A stretch of 64,000 nt of DNA from Sthenelais limicola (GCA_942159475.1 OW804097.1:4431685-4495684), one strand, 5' to 3'. Positions 40,165 through 53,305 are shown, numbered from the stretch's first letter. Translations and numbers: made by a program. The notes: generated by a model from the letters alone, not told the origin.

Positions 40165-42605
40165 ATTGTTGTAAAATAGACCCATGGATATTTGATGGCC
40201 TGAATATATGTAACACTGAAATTGAGCTACACTGTCTTCTTATTAAACCTGGAAACAGGAGAGCATGTATATGTATATGTATATGTATCAACTTGTATAG
40301 GCCTCCAACAGGGTTATAAGAGAACTTTCATTACTGAATTGAAATCGGTTATATCAAATATTAGGTCAAAAAAACCAAAATGTGTTCTGATTGTCTGTGA
40401 AGATACTAACATAAATCTCGCAAATACTGATATAGCTCAGGAATTTCAAACCTTATTAGAAGATTTTTGTCTTGTAAAGCACATAACAACTAACACAAGG
40501 CTGGTAAAAGATATTGGCACACAGTTAGATATTGTATGCTCAGACCAGTCCCACGCAGATCAATCAGGTACTATTAATTTCAACATTTCTGATCACTTGT
40601 GCACTTTTCTAATAATAAAAAAAGGTAAAGAAATAAAAACTATTGAATCAAGATTAGGCAGACGTTATCATAAGATCACAGAGATAGATGTCCAAAATCA
40701 TCTCCTACCTCTTACGGGAATTAATCAGATCTTTGATGGCAATGTCAGATGCCCAGAAGAAATGTGGTCTAGCATGAAAAATTATTGTAAAAACCTGATC
40801 GACACCAAATGTCCAAAAGAGGAAATTATCTCATCAAGAAGAGGTTAATTCAAATTAACCCCAGTACTTCAGAAAAAAATAAAAAACAGGGACAAATTAT
40901 TTCGAAAAGCCTCTAAATCTGGCCTTGATGAAGATTTTTGAAATGCCACAACCCTACGAAAGGAAATTAAAACAGATATTATATCCCTCAAACGCACCGA
41001 AATTCGAAATCAATTGAATCATTGAATCACGGTCCAATAAAAAAAAAACGAGAAATTCTGGTGAAACATTAATAACCTTTTTGGAAAGACTAATAAACCT
41101 TTACCTACCATTCTTAGTTATCACAGATATAGACGATTACCACACATTCGAAGAGTATTTTAGTGAGGAACCTTGTACAATCCTGACAAGTAACATTCTA
41201 ATCTCTGAGAAAATTGTACTAAATCATATCAAGCAAATTGATACGAGCAAGGACTGTGGGCTGGACTGGATTGATGCTAGAGTACTGAAAATATTTCTTT
41301 TAAAACTCTATTGCAAAGTTACTTCTGCTGAAGCAACATATTAAAGTTGGGATTATGCCTACCAAATGGAAAATTTATTTTGTAAAACCTATACCGAAAG
41401 ATGGCGATCTTAAACCATTTAATAATCTAAAACCGATTGCAATGGTCCCTACTATGTCAGTTACTAGAGAAAATGATATGTTCATCCCTTACCACTCATA
41501 TGGAGGGTAATACCTGGAGGGCGACCTTTCGTCACTGAAGATGTACTGTAACTATCAACTAGTTGTGTAATGATGAAGTTAATATAGATGTAAAACTGTA
41601 CATTTTTTCAAGGAGATGAGACCTACCACATTGTGGATATCTACCTAATTAAAATGTTTAAAAAAAATAAATAGATTATTTACTAAGTCTCAGGGAGGTT
41701 TTAGAGCTAATCACTCTACTAGTCTTTGTCAGTTTGATTTTCTTACACCGATAGTGGAAGGTATTGATAAGGGTAACAGCATTCAATAGTATAGACCATG
41801 TTATTCCGAAAAGGAAACTCTTTATTTTATAAAAATCCATCCAAATTTAGTACAAATAATTGAAAACTATCTTTTAAACCGGACCCAACGAATGATCCTC
41901 AATGGCACAATAGCTGAGTCTTGAGATTATTGATAGGGGCGTACCTCAGGGAAGCCATCTTGGGCCTCTGATATTTCTCATTTATATTAATGACTTACCT
42001 GTTAGCTTAAGAAATATAGATACTTGTGATAATGTGATCAATGTCACCTTATACGCTGATGATACAGCTCTAACAGTCACAGGTCCTGATCTAGTATGCT
42101 GTATGAGACTAACTTGAGTTCTTGCCACATGTATTAACAATTAGATGATGAAAAACGGCCTATTATTAAATGGAAAGAAATCACAACTCCAAATAATTGG
42201 TGCAAAATCTAAATTGCAAAAGATTAAATTTCATGACCTTGGAAAAATTGATGTTAAAGGAACCCCCATCCAAATGTGCAAGACAGATAGATATCTTGGT
42301 TTTAAAATCGATTGGCACGTCTCTATGAATGATCATATAAATAAAAAAATCTCTGTACAGCATAAAATCTATCAGTTTAGAAAAATATGATCTTTTATTT
42401 CTTAGCCTTTTATTTCTTAGCAAATGACCATTACAATAGTGAAGACCCATATACTATCAATCCTTGAATATGGAACTGTGTTTCTAGGAATGGCAAATGC
42501 AAACCTGAGTTGGAAGTTGGAACGATTACTTGTATGTGCCAACAAAATTGCTTACCTAAACGATCATAGAGATATATTGATACTGATAAACAAATGTAAG
42601 GTAGA
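40165..42605 (+). pseudogene. LINE A: endonuclease, linker and RT, many breaks
   Basis: The endonuclease reads I-N-L-Y-R-P-P near 40290, D-T-N-I-N-L-A near 40410, N-I-S-D-H near 40580. The linker runs to about 40850, then broken RT: P-I-P-K-D-G-D-L near 41390, a 145-bp insertion at 41520-41664, [10 protein letters not shown] near 41945, Y-A-D-D-T near 42055, Y-L-G-F-K-I-D near 42290. It ends near 42605, where a second LINE copy begins inside the thumb. The element lacks a clear 5' end. Closely related to the copies at 15440 and 61207. Confidence 0.7.
41520..41664 (+). mobile_element. Short insertion with A-rich tail inside LINE A
   Basis: RT coding sequence continues across this point in the related copies, whereas here about 145 bp intervene and end in AATTAAAATG plus an A-run. 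Probably a SINE or truncated LINE 3' end. No clear target duplication beyond TAATA/AAATA. Confidence 0.5.
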
Positions 42606-44073
42606 CATCAAACATCTACCAATTAACAGCATGTGCCTGCAATATGCCGATGACACCGCCCTCTATTATTCAGGAAATAGCATTAACGAGTGTGAAGAGA
42701 AAATGAGCAGTGATTTGACTAAATTTAGCACCTGGTGTAAATCTAATAAACTACTAGTAAACACCAAGAAGACAAAATGTATGCTTTTTGGAAAGAAGAA
42801 GTGCAAAATGAAGGTCAATAATATCAGAATTATACTGGATGGTGAGATTATTGAACAAGTAACGAAATACACCTATTTAGGCTTAATTATAGACCATCAC
42901 CTAACAATGTTACCTCATTTAAATAATGCAATTAATGGGATAAACCAAAAACTGTTGTATTTTCAGAAAGATCAGATCTAATTTGACAAACAAGGCTGCA
43001 CTGGATATCGTAAAAGCCAAAGTATTGTCCTTATTTGACTATGGGATATTCATGTTATATGGTATAAATAAATGTAATAAAAAAAACTCCAGACACTACA
43101 AAACAAGGCATTAAGATCCGCCATGCCCCGTTCAATGAGATAAGCAATGAGAGACTATGGAGAGAGTGCAATATAATGAATATAGAAAATAGAATCATAT
43201 TTAATATCAGTAAATTAGAGAAGTATATGTCATGAATAATTACGAAGAACCAGTAAGACCCATGAGGAGGATGAATGCACCGACTATGAGACCCCTGCAA
43301 GCGCGGACAGAAGGTGATGCAAAATGTTTGTATAATAGTGTTAGAATAATCTGGAACAATCTACCTTTACATATCCGCCTACAGGGGGATCCACTGGTAT
43401 TTAAAACAGTTCTTAAGAAACACCTATTAACAAATCAATAACTGATAAATTATTTTCGGCTATTTTAGAAAGAGAATAAAAAATAACGCCGACTCTGCCC
43501 CTCTCATCTACATGTCTATATATTGATTGTAAAATAATCTTTTGTTGTTGTAGCCTCTTATCTATATGTCTATATGTTGGTTGGATAAAACATACATCCG
43601 CTATCTGGTAAAAATCTTTGTGTATATATATCTACTTTGATTGTGTTGGTTGTATCACCATGAAGTCATTTTCCCCTTATTACTTTGTAATGAATCTGTA
43701 TGCTTAACAGCTGAATGATATCACATTCAGATCGATCAAAATCACCTATGAGTGTAACGACTGTCTTCCATTTACTCACTTCGACTAAATAGGCAAGATC
43801 TAATTAGTCTGTAAACCCCTCATCTCATCCTCATTAATCCCTCATCCTCATCTCACTCACAACCTCATTATTTGTGTTCGGAATGAAGAACAATATTAAA
43901 ATCAGTAATTAGTTTACTATGTGTCTTCATGTATAAATAATGGAATGTAATAAGAAGGTATATCTTTGGATGCCCTACTATATATTGTACAATGTAGATA
44001 CAGGGCTCTTATGAAAAACAGTGTAAGTTGAGATGTTCCCTGTATGTAAATAAAAATATTTGAACAAAAAAAA
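42606..44073 (+). pseudogene. LINE B: RT palm to 3' end
   Basis: It starts abruptly at L-Q-Y-A-D-D-T-A-L near 42640, then C-M-L-F-G-K-K, Y-T-Y-L-G-L-I-I-D and a frame break near 42980. The thumb is readable with stops to about 43440. The 3' untranslated region ends TAAATAAAAATATT and an A-run at 44066-44073. More similar to LINE C at 45186 than to LINE A. Confidence 0.65.
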
Positions 44074-44195
44074 TCAGGTGCAAAGACTGACATTATTCGA
44101 GGGGATATGTGAGTCACTTACAGTTTGTAGCATATAAGGCTCACCGTTAATCTTTTGTTGATGAACCGCTTGTGGCCTATGAACACTAAGCTACT

Positions 44196-45185
44196 TCTCG
44201 TGTTTTGGAAGGTTGGGTACCCAGATGGAACGGTGTAGACACATTGGCTGAATCTAAACACCTGAGTGCTGATAACACGACAGTGGTTCGCGATTTGTTG
44301 GCCAGGCGAGATAGATTTTCTCGATTCAGCTCCGGCAGCCGCCATTACCGGAAGTCAACCAACAACAAGGACAAGACTGGGAAATTTCTGAGGTTTGACA
44401 TTGACGCATGGCCCAAAGGAGTCTGTTGGAGGTGGAATGACGGCAGGTCCTGTGATAATTGCTACTATTCACCCGTTTGTGGATTTTGTGGCAAAAATCA
44501 TACTGCGAAAATTTGCAAGATCCAACTTGATTGGGAAAAGGCGCATGTCACAACTTCTTCAACAACATCCAAGAACCCACCTGCAACTTCCGCTTCCGCC
44601 TCACAGTGACAAGATGGCGGACCTGGTTGTGTTTTGCCAGATCTGCATGCTAACGACTATGGAGACGGTCAGTAATGTTATTCAGAGTAAAGATGTTCGT
44701 TTATTATTTGATTGTGCCACTTCAATTAAAGATTGGGGGTCGTTGGAAGGTGTGAGAAAGCAATTTAAACCAGGCAAGTGGGCCCACGCTCTGTTCTCGC
44801 CGGATTATGTGGACCCAGACGGTCATTACTTACTCAACGGGGTAGTTAATGGCTTCAAATTAGTCGACCCAGACATTGTGATTCCTCCATACTTCTGTAA
44901 AAACTATGGTTCTTGTTTTCATCCGCCTGAAAAAAAAGCCAAACTTATTTGTGATAATTTCATGTGTTTTGGGCCCAGAACTGCCCTTTTTTGCTTCAGC
45001 CGTATCACAGATTCTGTATGTAGAATTCTTAATGCAAGAGGTTATGAGGTAGTTTCTTATTTGGATGACCTAATTTGGTCTCCAACATAACAAGGTTGTA
45101 TAGAAAGCCAACACGCAGTCATCACCCTATTACGTGACATAGGCTTTTACATCTGCTGGCAAAAACTGACCAGCCCCTCTCAGGT
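44196..45185 (+). pseudogene. DIRS-type element remnant: Gag zinc region and RT with internal deletion
   Basis: 44205-44609 encodes a Gag end with W-N-D-G-R-S-C-D-N-C, C-G-F-C-G-K-N-H and K-I-C, the Cys/His cluster usual in DIRS Gag. A second frame (from about 44612) starts the RT polyprotein, but after K-K-A-K-L near 44945 it jumps straight to F-G-P-R-T-A-L-F-C-F and V-S-Y-L-D-D, so the fingers and part of the palm are deleted. A stop at 45088 and further reading to about 45185 follow, where LINE C begins. Confidence 0.6.
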
Positions 45186-47617
45186 GTGCACTTATTTGAC
45201 GAACTGAACAACTACTATTGTACAGTCGGTGAAAATCTTAATAAGAATATACTTGCGATTCAAAGGGATCGTCATTTGGAGAATATTGTTATACCTTGGG
45301 TTTCCCCAATAGTAACCGAACATATGATTAAGGAAAAGATTACTGACATTGAAATTTCGATAAATTCAGGCTCTAGAGAAATAAACAGTAGAATTTAGCG
45401 AGATGCATTTATGATCCTGGCCAAACACATAACCAACTTGATCAACTTATCCATACGAAAAAACACAGTCCCATCAAAATCTAAAATTGCAAAAGTTGTA
45501 CCGATTCCAAAGACCAGTATACCTAAAGTACCATCTGACACTAGGCCGATATCCTTAACGCACATTTGTGGGAAAATTATAGAAAAGGTATTAGCTGACC
45601 ATCTTCGCATACATTTGTCTGAAAATAACATATTAAATAAATACCAATATGGTTTTCAACCAGGTAGATCGACCACTGAGGCATTAACTGAATATATTAC
45701 AGATATTAATTGTGTACTTAATAAAAAGAATTTTATGGTAACCTGCTTCATAGATTACAGCAAAGCCTTTGATACCATATCACATGATTTAATGCTTGAA
45801 AAACTCTCTGATTGTGGATTACCCGTAAGTATTATATATTGGTTCAAATCGTACCTGACAGAAAGGTCCCAGATGGTTACTTGCAATAACTATATTTCCA
45901 CTGAAAAATGCATCAATTACGGAGTTCCACAAGGATCTATCCTCGGACCCCTGATGTTTTTGGTATATGTAAATGACCTAAAGTACCTAGATATTAATGT
46001 TAAGATCATACAGTACGCTGACGACACACTCCTATTTGTAAGCGCTCGTAAAATGGAAGATTGTGTAGATATTATGCAGAAGGACCTTGGTAAATTCCAA
46101 AGATGGAGCAAGAGCAACAAGCTGTTTATCAATATTAAAAAGACAAAAGTAATGCTGACTGGGCCCAAAAACAAAATTAAAAACAAAATAATTAACCTAA
46201 GGTTTGAAAATGAAGTATTAGAACAGGTTGACACTCATGTATATCTTGGTATTGCGTTAGATGCAAGCATGAACATGACAAAACAGTACAATAACCTCAT
46301 ACAGCAGGTTAATAATAAGTTGATGATCTACAAAAAGATCAGACCAAACTTGACAAAAAATGCTGCTATTATTATGGCCAAATCGAAACTATTATCTATT
46401 TTCGACTATAGTATTTTTTCATTAACCCCCCTTACAGTACTACAACTAAATAAGCTTCAAACACTTCAAAACAGAATTCTGCAAGTCGCATTGAAATGTG
46501 ACTACTATAAACCCAATGAATATATGCTGAGTGTAAAGTCATGCCGATAAAGAAGAGAATAAATCTTAATTTAGGAAAAATAGCACACAAAGAGGTTTAC
46601 CTAAACAATGGTGCTAAGGCCCATACTAGGGATACCAGACAAGCATTAGGTCCGATTTTAGAGTGTTTCCGACCAAATTCTGACAAAGATATTAAATGTT
46701 TAAAAATTAAAATAACATCAACTTGGAATGATATACCTGAAAGAATCAGGATATACACGACCACAAATTCTTTAGTTTATGTCTAAAGAGACATTATATG
46801 TTAGGCTAATCTTGATTACTAACTGGGTCCACCAACTCACACACACATTCAAGCAACATAGAAACTTATCTGAATCCGTCCCCTCCCCCAATACACCCCC
46901 TTCCGTGTCCCCACCTATCTCTGTCTCACTGATTGAATAATTACCCAAATTGCTGCCAGGAGATTACAGGTTTAAACACTTGTCTTTGGTAATATTATTA
47001 TCATCTGATAATTGTAATATGAGATTTATATTTGAGTCAACTCTCCAGATCATTTTCCTGGTATGTATATATAAAAACAAAGGGCCTCTATGCCTTCGAC
47101 AGCAAAATCAGTTATACTTATGTCTCTTATGTACTGAAATGTGTTGTATATATTCCTATGGTGAGTCACTAAACAGGTGACCCACACTATGAGCCTAAAT
47201 TACTGGGCTTCTCCGAAATGTTCGCCAAACATTGAATGAATGTACAAAATTTTACGATTACTTATGTATAATTCCCAATATCGAATGATGAAGATTGTAA
47301 TTAGAAATAATTTTCCTGTATCACAGGATCCTTGATATATCAAGATCACTCGCTTTATTAGACAATATATATTATAATAGCCTGTAATCATCACCCCATC
47401 TCTCATTATTTTCTTCTAACTTTCATTAAAATTTTCAATATAACTGGTTAAACTTAAAAAACTTAATTAAAATGTATGGATTATATAATAAACTTCCATG
47501 CTACCTATTAATAGATAATGTAGGTCAGGTCCTGATGAAAATCACAATTATTTAATTATTTTTGTGAAGAGTGTAACTGCCTGTTTTCCTGAATAAAATA
47601 TGTCCAAAAAAAAAAAA
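45186..47617 (+). pseudogene. LINE C: nearly complete reverse transcriptase and 3' end
   Basis: Linker (45186-45398), stop, then an open frame of 379 codons at 45411-46550 with V-V-P-I-P-K-T, G-F-Q-P-G-R-S-T, C-F-I-D-Y-S-K-A-F-D, G-V-P-Q-G-S-I-L-G-P, catalytic Y-A-D-D-T at about 46015, Y-L-G-I-A-L-D. A shift near 46541 moves the C-terminal about 80 codons (W-N-D-I-P-E-R-I) into the next frame to 46786. The 3' untranslated region ends GAATAAAATATGTCC and an A-run to 47617. The catalytic core is intact; endonuclease and ORF1 are absent through 5' truncation. The clade (CR1/L2/Jockey) is not resolved. Confidence 0.78.
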
Positions 47618-47699
47618 TATGTTCCACCAGTACCCAACCTAGACACTTCGCTGCATCAACACTCCCTGTCAGTGGCAGGATGCATTCCAGTTTTTTAGA

Positions 47700-47861
47700 A
47701 ATATGTAGAATAGTATTTATCCCCAACTATTTTAGGGACCTTACGAAACAGTATTTCTACGAGATTTGCTACCCAATGAAGATTTCTGGAATAGTAGAAG
47801 TTGATGAGTCGCTGTTTGGACGTTGAGTCAAGCACCACCATGGCAAAGCAAGTGGTATCAA
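47700..47861 (+). pseudogene. Merlin-type (IS1016-like) transposase exon remnant
   Basis: I-V-E-V-D-E-S-L-F-G-R near 47800 followed by V-K-H-H-H-G-K-A-S-G matches the first catalytic Asp block of Merlin/ISXO2 DDE transposases. A TGA at 47824 interrupts it, and a GTAAGT donor follows at 47862. Upstream (47737-47790) F-R-D-L-T-K-Q-Y fits the preceding helix. No later exons were found. 47862-48679 holds nothing I can assign. Confidence 0.55.
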
Positions 47862-48679
47862 TGTAAGTTTTTAGGTCTGACTTATAATGTTCATTTCATC
47901 CGATGCTTACTAGTTGAAAAAGTGTTAGCGCTGCTTGGTTGTTTGTGGCTACAGGGAGCATAATAATAGCAACTCTTGAAGTGTGATACTTGGTACCAAA
48001 ACTACTAAACACTGTGACAGCAGTAAACCTTTTTATCTTCCTGAGAAATCATACCAGCAATGTACCAACCCCTAATACTCATGACTCACAATACTCATAA
48101 TACTCATGACAAAAAGAAATAACAAGTCATGAAAGACATTCTCACGACAAAGTTTACTAAATGTCACGAAGCCAAAGCGGCTCTATAGGATACTGGCATA
48201 GCCAACTTGGCGGAAAGCCTACGAACAAGACATGGATTATGTACTCGACCTGCTGTCACAGTTGCGCCACCGAGTACAGGATGCCTTTCAGAGTGCTAAA
48301 GCAAACGATTCAGGGATATGAGTAGCCACTAAAGTACAAACTTTATTAGAACACCGCATTTGATCGGATTACCATGTATATTTACCAGAGCATTGGACTA
48401 TAACAAAATTCAACGTCAAACGGCCAATTTGTGTGAATATAGCCCATTTCAATTCGAATGAATGGACAAACCCCACTTATCGCCCACCACCGATCAGTGT
48501 TCCCGCAGGAACACATAGCAGCATAGGACGCTCACCAATGGGTAGGAACGATCTGACTTCCATTGTTCACTATCTTCACATTGATTGACAATTCTAGAAC
48601 ATGCACCTGTTAGATATGGCACATAATAGTTTTACCAAGCTAATCTATGAACACCAAACTGAACAAACTCAAAACACGC

Positions 48680-49637
48680 AAATCTTCGGATTAGCACCCC
48701 ACCTTCTAACCTGACCACAGACCCACCTAAGCTGTTACACCCACAACTGTCACCTGAACACAACCCAGAGCCCCAAACCATTGGGATAAATGAGGAAATA
48801 GCCTCCCAAATAGCTCTAGATCTCCTAAACTCCCCAACTATTAAGGAGAATGAGCCAATTTCACTACCAGTAGTAATTACAACCCAGGAAAAAGCTGATC
48901 ATTCTGACGACACAAAGAAGCCAAACCCTCCACCCAATATCTCTGAAGCATTAATGGGAGTCCCCGCTCAGCCATAGCACTCCAGCAGAGCCAATATTAC
49001 CTGCCAAAATAAAATCTCTTGACGAACTAGCTGATCAACTCCAAAATAACAACCTCAAATTGCATAACATCCAACAGGAGGCAGTAGCAAAAATAGATAC
49101 CATTCTCAAGACACTAGACTCTAGCCTACAAATTAGACTAGCATCCCTTGAAGGTAGAATAAAACCAGTCGAAGACTCCCACATCCCTCTAGCTGACATA
49201 AAGACCGAAGTAACCAACACGGTCCAAGCACAACTACAAGTCGAAACAAATAAACTAAATGCACAAACTGCAGCAAATCAAAATACAATGCTTGCCAGTC
49301 TAGAAACATGGGAAGACAGACACACTTGCTCCTTCTCAAAAAACAGATCGACAACTACAAAGGTGAAATAACAACATTGAAAGATAACTTGAAAACCCTT
49401 CAGGCCCAAACAGATAAGAAATCCGCGAGCGTTGTGGCGGTAAGAAAGTGTAGGTAGCCTTCTGGCCGGTAGGGGCGCGACAAATGTATGGCTAAAGTTC
49501 AAGCAAGAATCAGGCACCCGGCGGAAGACCTGCCTAGACCTAAGTCTATTTAGAATGCTGGATTACCTTTACTGTATATACCATCTGTTGCAATAAAAGA
49601 ATTCTTGAATTGAATTGAATTGAATTGAATTGAATGA
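48680..49637 (+). pseudogene. LINE with ORF1-like coiled coil and (TTGAA)n tail, ORF2 deleted
   Basis: A Pro-rich frame (48690-48975) is followed in another frame by 49011-49430: S-L-D-E-L-A-D-Q-L-Q, then long heptad-like helices (I-Q-Q-E-A-V-A-K-I-D-T-I-L) and, after a shift near 49330, further helices to about 49455. This is the layout of a LINE ORF1. It joins directly to a 3' end with AATAAAAG and five copies of TTGAA (49603-49635). ORF2 is absent, so an internal deletion is inferred. Confidence 0.5.
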
Positions 49638-49878
49638 GACAACTTTAACTCAAAAGTTAGACAATTTAGGCTTGTCAATTTTACACCCTGCTGATCCGTT
49701 GATAATATATCTGAACTTGAAGCTTTTAATATACCCATAGAATTGCACTCCCTGATAACAGAGAACGATAGGGGAGGGCATAAGGAGGTCTTTTAAAGAG
49801 CTTCTTTTGTGTTTAATATCAAATGATTTATCTGAGGGAGACTTATCCTTTAATGTCAGAGGTGACTTGAACCTGCAG

Positions 49879-50007
49879 ATGCCAACTGTGTTAAGTGCTT
49901 GGAAGATGTATGTCCAAGGCAAGAGGCACTTATGTGTGATGGGTGTATGAAATGGCAACATCAATCATGCCAAACTGGTTTAACTAGAACCCAGTATCCT
50001 CATAAAG
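49879..50007 (+). CDS. PHD-finger-like exon
   Basis: 129 nt between an ACCTGCAG acceptor and a GTAATA donor, open throughout: N-C-V-K-C, then L-M-C-D-G-C-M-K-W-Q-H-Q-S-C and L-T-R-T-Q-Y. This C-x2-C ... C-D-x-C ... W-x-H-x2-C arrangement is typical of PHD fingers. Length is a multiple of three. PHD fingers occur in chromatin proteins and in some CR1-like ORF1 or DNA-transposon proteins; which applies here is unknown. A FLYWCH-like segment follows 250 bp downstream. Confidence 0.55.
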
Positions 50008-50055
50008 GTAATAGAGAAAGACAGCTTCAACTGGACTTGTTGTACCCCATCCAGA

Positions 50056-50400
50056 TCTTCACTCATTGCTACACCTACAAATGAAAGCTCAGTTACTCCA
50101 GCTGGCATCATGCAAGATGAGTCGATGGATTTTGATATAGACATGGCCAGAAAGCAAGATACATTTTGATACCTGCCAGTCATGTCTCCTCCCAGTGACT
50201 TCATACAAGACACCCAGTCTGCTCCTGTCCAAACCTCCTACCAGTGCAGCCAACCACCTATGAAATTGCTGTGGGTGGGTCCTAGAAGGGGAAAGACATC
50301 TTATTAGAGAGCCAGAGGTTCTCCTACACCAAGAAGGGCATCCTTCAAGCTTCCACCACATGTAGTAATCAACAAAAGTACAAGTGCAAAGTAACAGTGC
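50056..50400 (+). pseudogene. FLYWCH-type zinc-finger-like segment
   Basis: From about 50060 the frame reads N-E-S-S-V-T-P-A-G, D-F-D-I-D-M-A-R-K, with a stop near 50168. From 50256, Y-E-I-A-V-G-G-S, a stop at 50273, K-G-K-D-I-L-L-E, F-S-Y-T-K-K, C-S-N, K-Y-K-C-K-V follow the FLYWCH pattern. FLYWCH domains are common in invertebrate MULE-related proteins. Two stops make this copy defective. No MULE catalytic domain was seen nearby. Confidence 0.45.
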
Positions 50401-50539
50401 TGTGGATGGGAATGATTTCCCGGAACCTCAGGGTCTCACAACCATCCCTCTTACCTTGAGGCTGTGCTTCATATGAAATCAAAAACCTGCTCAAAATCTG
50501 ACCAATCTAATCATCTGTGCTTTCCTGGACCAAGGTCTT

Positions 50540-50850
50540 GTATATATTATGAATTTGTATTCATATACATGTGCAAGACCATTTATACCAGAAGAGAAGT
50601 TGAAGAAACTTCACACAGAGTTATCCTTCTTTATCGTGCTACCAAAAAGCAAATTTTGTGGAATTTTATGCCATTGCAGCAAGGTAGTTTGTGGAGCTCA
50701 GACTTTTTATCATAGAGTTGTGAATCTTTTACATGGTTTACCTGAGAAAATGTGTTACTTAAAATTTTCATCTAACTTCCTTGCACATTCCTGGTGTGAA
50801 GAATGTTTTCCCCGATCATATATCATAGCTTTAAATGTTGGTATTTGATT
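50540..50850 (+). pseudogene. DIRS-type RT thumb fragment
   Basis: E-E-K-L-K-K-L-H-T-E, then G-I-L-C-H-C-S-K-V-V-C-G-A and F-Y-H-R-V-V-N-L-L match the thumb also seen at 38620-38760. Open for about 99 codons but truncated at both ends. 50851-51399 contains one weak 76-codon frame (50927-51157) I do not recognise. Confidence 0.5.
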
Positions 50851-51399
50851 TTTTTTTGATGAGCCTTGATGTTGGATCATTATATATGTTCAGACTACTG
50901 TTTTTGTTACAGGTTCATAAAATGTCTTGGATAAAGTCATTGAATATGTTCACCACCTTCAAAAACTGTATTTTGGTTGGTTGGGGAGGAGTGTAACGAT
51001 CCCAGTATGTAAAATATATTTGAATATTTCTACTGAGCTCCTGAAACAGAAAAATATTAGGCTCAACACAGAGGTAGCTACATCATCCTTCAAGGCAAGA
51101 GTTACACCACTCTCAACCTGTATAGATTTCCCAAAGGTTGCCGGCCCAAAAAAGTGAGACATCAACGAAGGCAAAGGTTTGTGATTTTGTAGTTAGCATT
51201 CATTTTTAACCAAACCATTTTTAACCAACATGTACTCAGCCAACATTGAATGTGATCAGAAAATATGTTAATCTGTTGAGCATGACTACCATGCTAGAGC
51301 AAAAGAGCAATAGAGGCTGGAAACATGGCAATTTGAATATCCTAAATAAACTAGCCTCATAATAAAGTTTTGGGCAAGTTGGTCCAATGGTAAATGGTA

Positions 51400-52333
51400 A
51401 GCAACGCGCCCAGTATAAAGATATAAGCCTAACTAAAGACAATATTAAAATTGCAAAAGAAAATGTCCCAAATGTACAAATGTTCGCAGATGATACAATA
51501 ATTTATGCCATGGGCCATTCAACCGACGATATTACCAAACATCTTCAAAAAGACTTAAGCGCATTAAATTATTGGTGCAAAACAAAGAAAATTTCATTGA
51601 ATCTGGTAAAAAACTAAGATACAAACCTTTTTTGGCCAAAACACTCTGCGGTTGAGGTGGGAGAAGAATGAGATCTACTTGAAGCAAGAAAATGTACTGG
51701 CCTTGGATGGAAGTAACCTCGAGGAGGTAAAAGAGTATAAGTATTTGGGAATAACAATCGACAAAGCCTTGAAATTCAAAGAACAAGTACAAAAACTGAC
51801 AAAATTATTAAATTTCAATAGCTGGTAATTAGCAAAACTCAGAGATAAATTACCATCAAAATCTCTGTTATTAATTTACAAAATAATGATACTGCTGCTG
51901 ATTGACCAGTCAGATATAATTCACGATTCACACACCACAACGGGCACAAGTCGATTGCACATTATCCAAAACAAAATATTAAGAGTTATATTCCGACTCC
52001 CACCCAGGGCCAATGTTGACCAAACCCATATCGAAAATCATATTCTGCCATTAAAACACAGACGAACAGTTGCAGGCAGGCCATTGCCTTCTGGCAAGGA
52101 ACCCAAAAAACATAGATCTTAGATTAATTCACACTAGAAACTTTGCTGAAGGAAGAAAAGTTTTAAAACAAATTACACCAAAGAATGAACAATGAGAAAA
52201 TCAGTCCTGTTTTGTGTCACGTTTTCTTGGAATAGGCCCCACACGATGGCCCATAGACTGCTTGACCCCAAGGCATTTAAGAACCATGTTAAAGTAAATC
52301 CCATATGGGATGACAACAACTTTATAGATTAAT
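51400..52333 (+). pseudogene. LINE reverse transcriptase fragment, palm to C-terminus
   Basis: M-F-A-D-D-T-I-I-Y near 51480, then Y-W-C-K-T-K-K-I-S-L-N. After a stop at 51615 the reading changes frame: Y-K-Y-L-G-I-T-I-D-K-A-L near 51740, I-I-Q-N-K-I-L-R-V-I near 51965, to about 52330. Several stops. No poly(A) tail found. Confidence 0.6.
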
Positions 52334-53305
52334 TATATGTAAAGTGATCAAACCTCTATCACTGAAAATTATCAACCACATAATTGTATATCAATCCATC
52401 CACATCAAACTTGGTTATATTATTTATTGTATTATTCAAAATGTTGTGAAAACTATTAATATAACATTGCCATCACAAAACTACCATGTAGAATTTGTTC
52501 CTGATTAATTTGCTGTGTACCGCTTACGTCTCAGATGAAAGCGGATTTGTTCACAGCCATTAATCCTATAAGAGCAACAGAATAGGGCTGGCAAACCTCC
52601 CTTAGTCAGAGAAAACGCCCCCTTATTGCAACCAAGGTTGAAAATAAACGTTTCATAATACAATAAAATATCCACTTGCACAGGATGCCATGGCAGATAT
52701 ATGCTAAATGTTGAAGGAAAAAAAATCTGCAAAGACTGGTGACTATCGCAGATTGACATAATAACAGATAATTTATATTTACTAACTATAATGAATGAAA
52801 AAGTTGTTGACACTTAATGTGAAACATATAATGAAAACTTTATTAACTTATTACAAAGCTTTGTCTATTGCAGATGTGCCCAAAGACATGTTTTAGTCCT
52901 GATATATTATTCTAATATTTGGTCAACCATGTTCATTTGTTGTTATTTTCTTCATCAGTAATCTATGTAGTAGTCTATGCCACTACTCCCGGAAAATAAG
53001 TGAGAAAATGCTTATCTAGAACAGAATTCCATGATTCTGATCCAACAACACAAATAACTAGATCTGTTCGGCATGAGGAATCTGATGAACTGCCCAGTCA
53101 ACAGAGAGGGAAAAAGAGAGAAAAACAGCAGTGTTTCATTACGTGTTTCATTATGTGACCCACTACGAGAATCTGTGAATACTGAGCATGTATTGGTGCC
53201 ATACTCAACTCCCAAGACAAGCAAATGCCAATCCACTGAGACTGGACAAGCAACCAAGAGAAGGAGACCACTCTTTATATAGAATGGATAGATGTACTGT
53301 GTGTG
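52334..53305. other. No gene recognised
   Basis: AT-rich; a plus-strand frame at 53073-53279 (69 codons, Lys/Ser-rich) has no recognisable feature. Confidence 0.4.
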
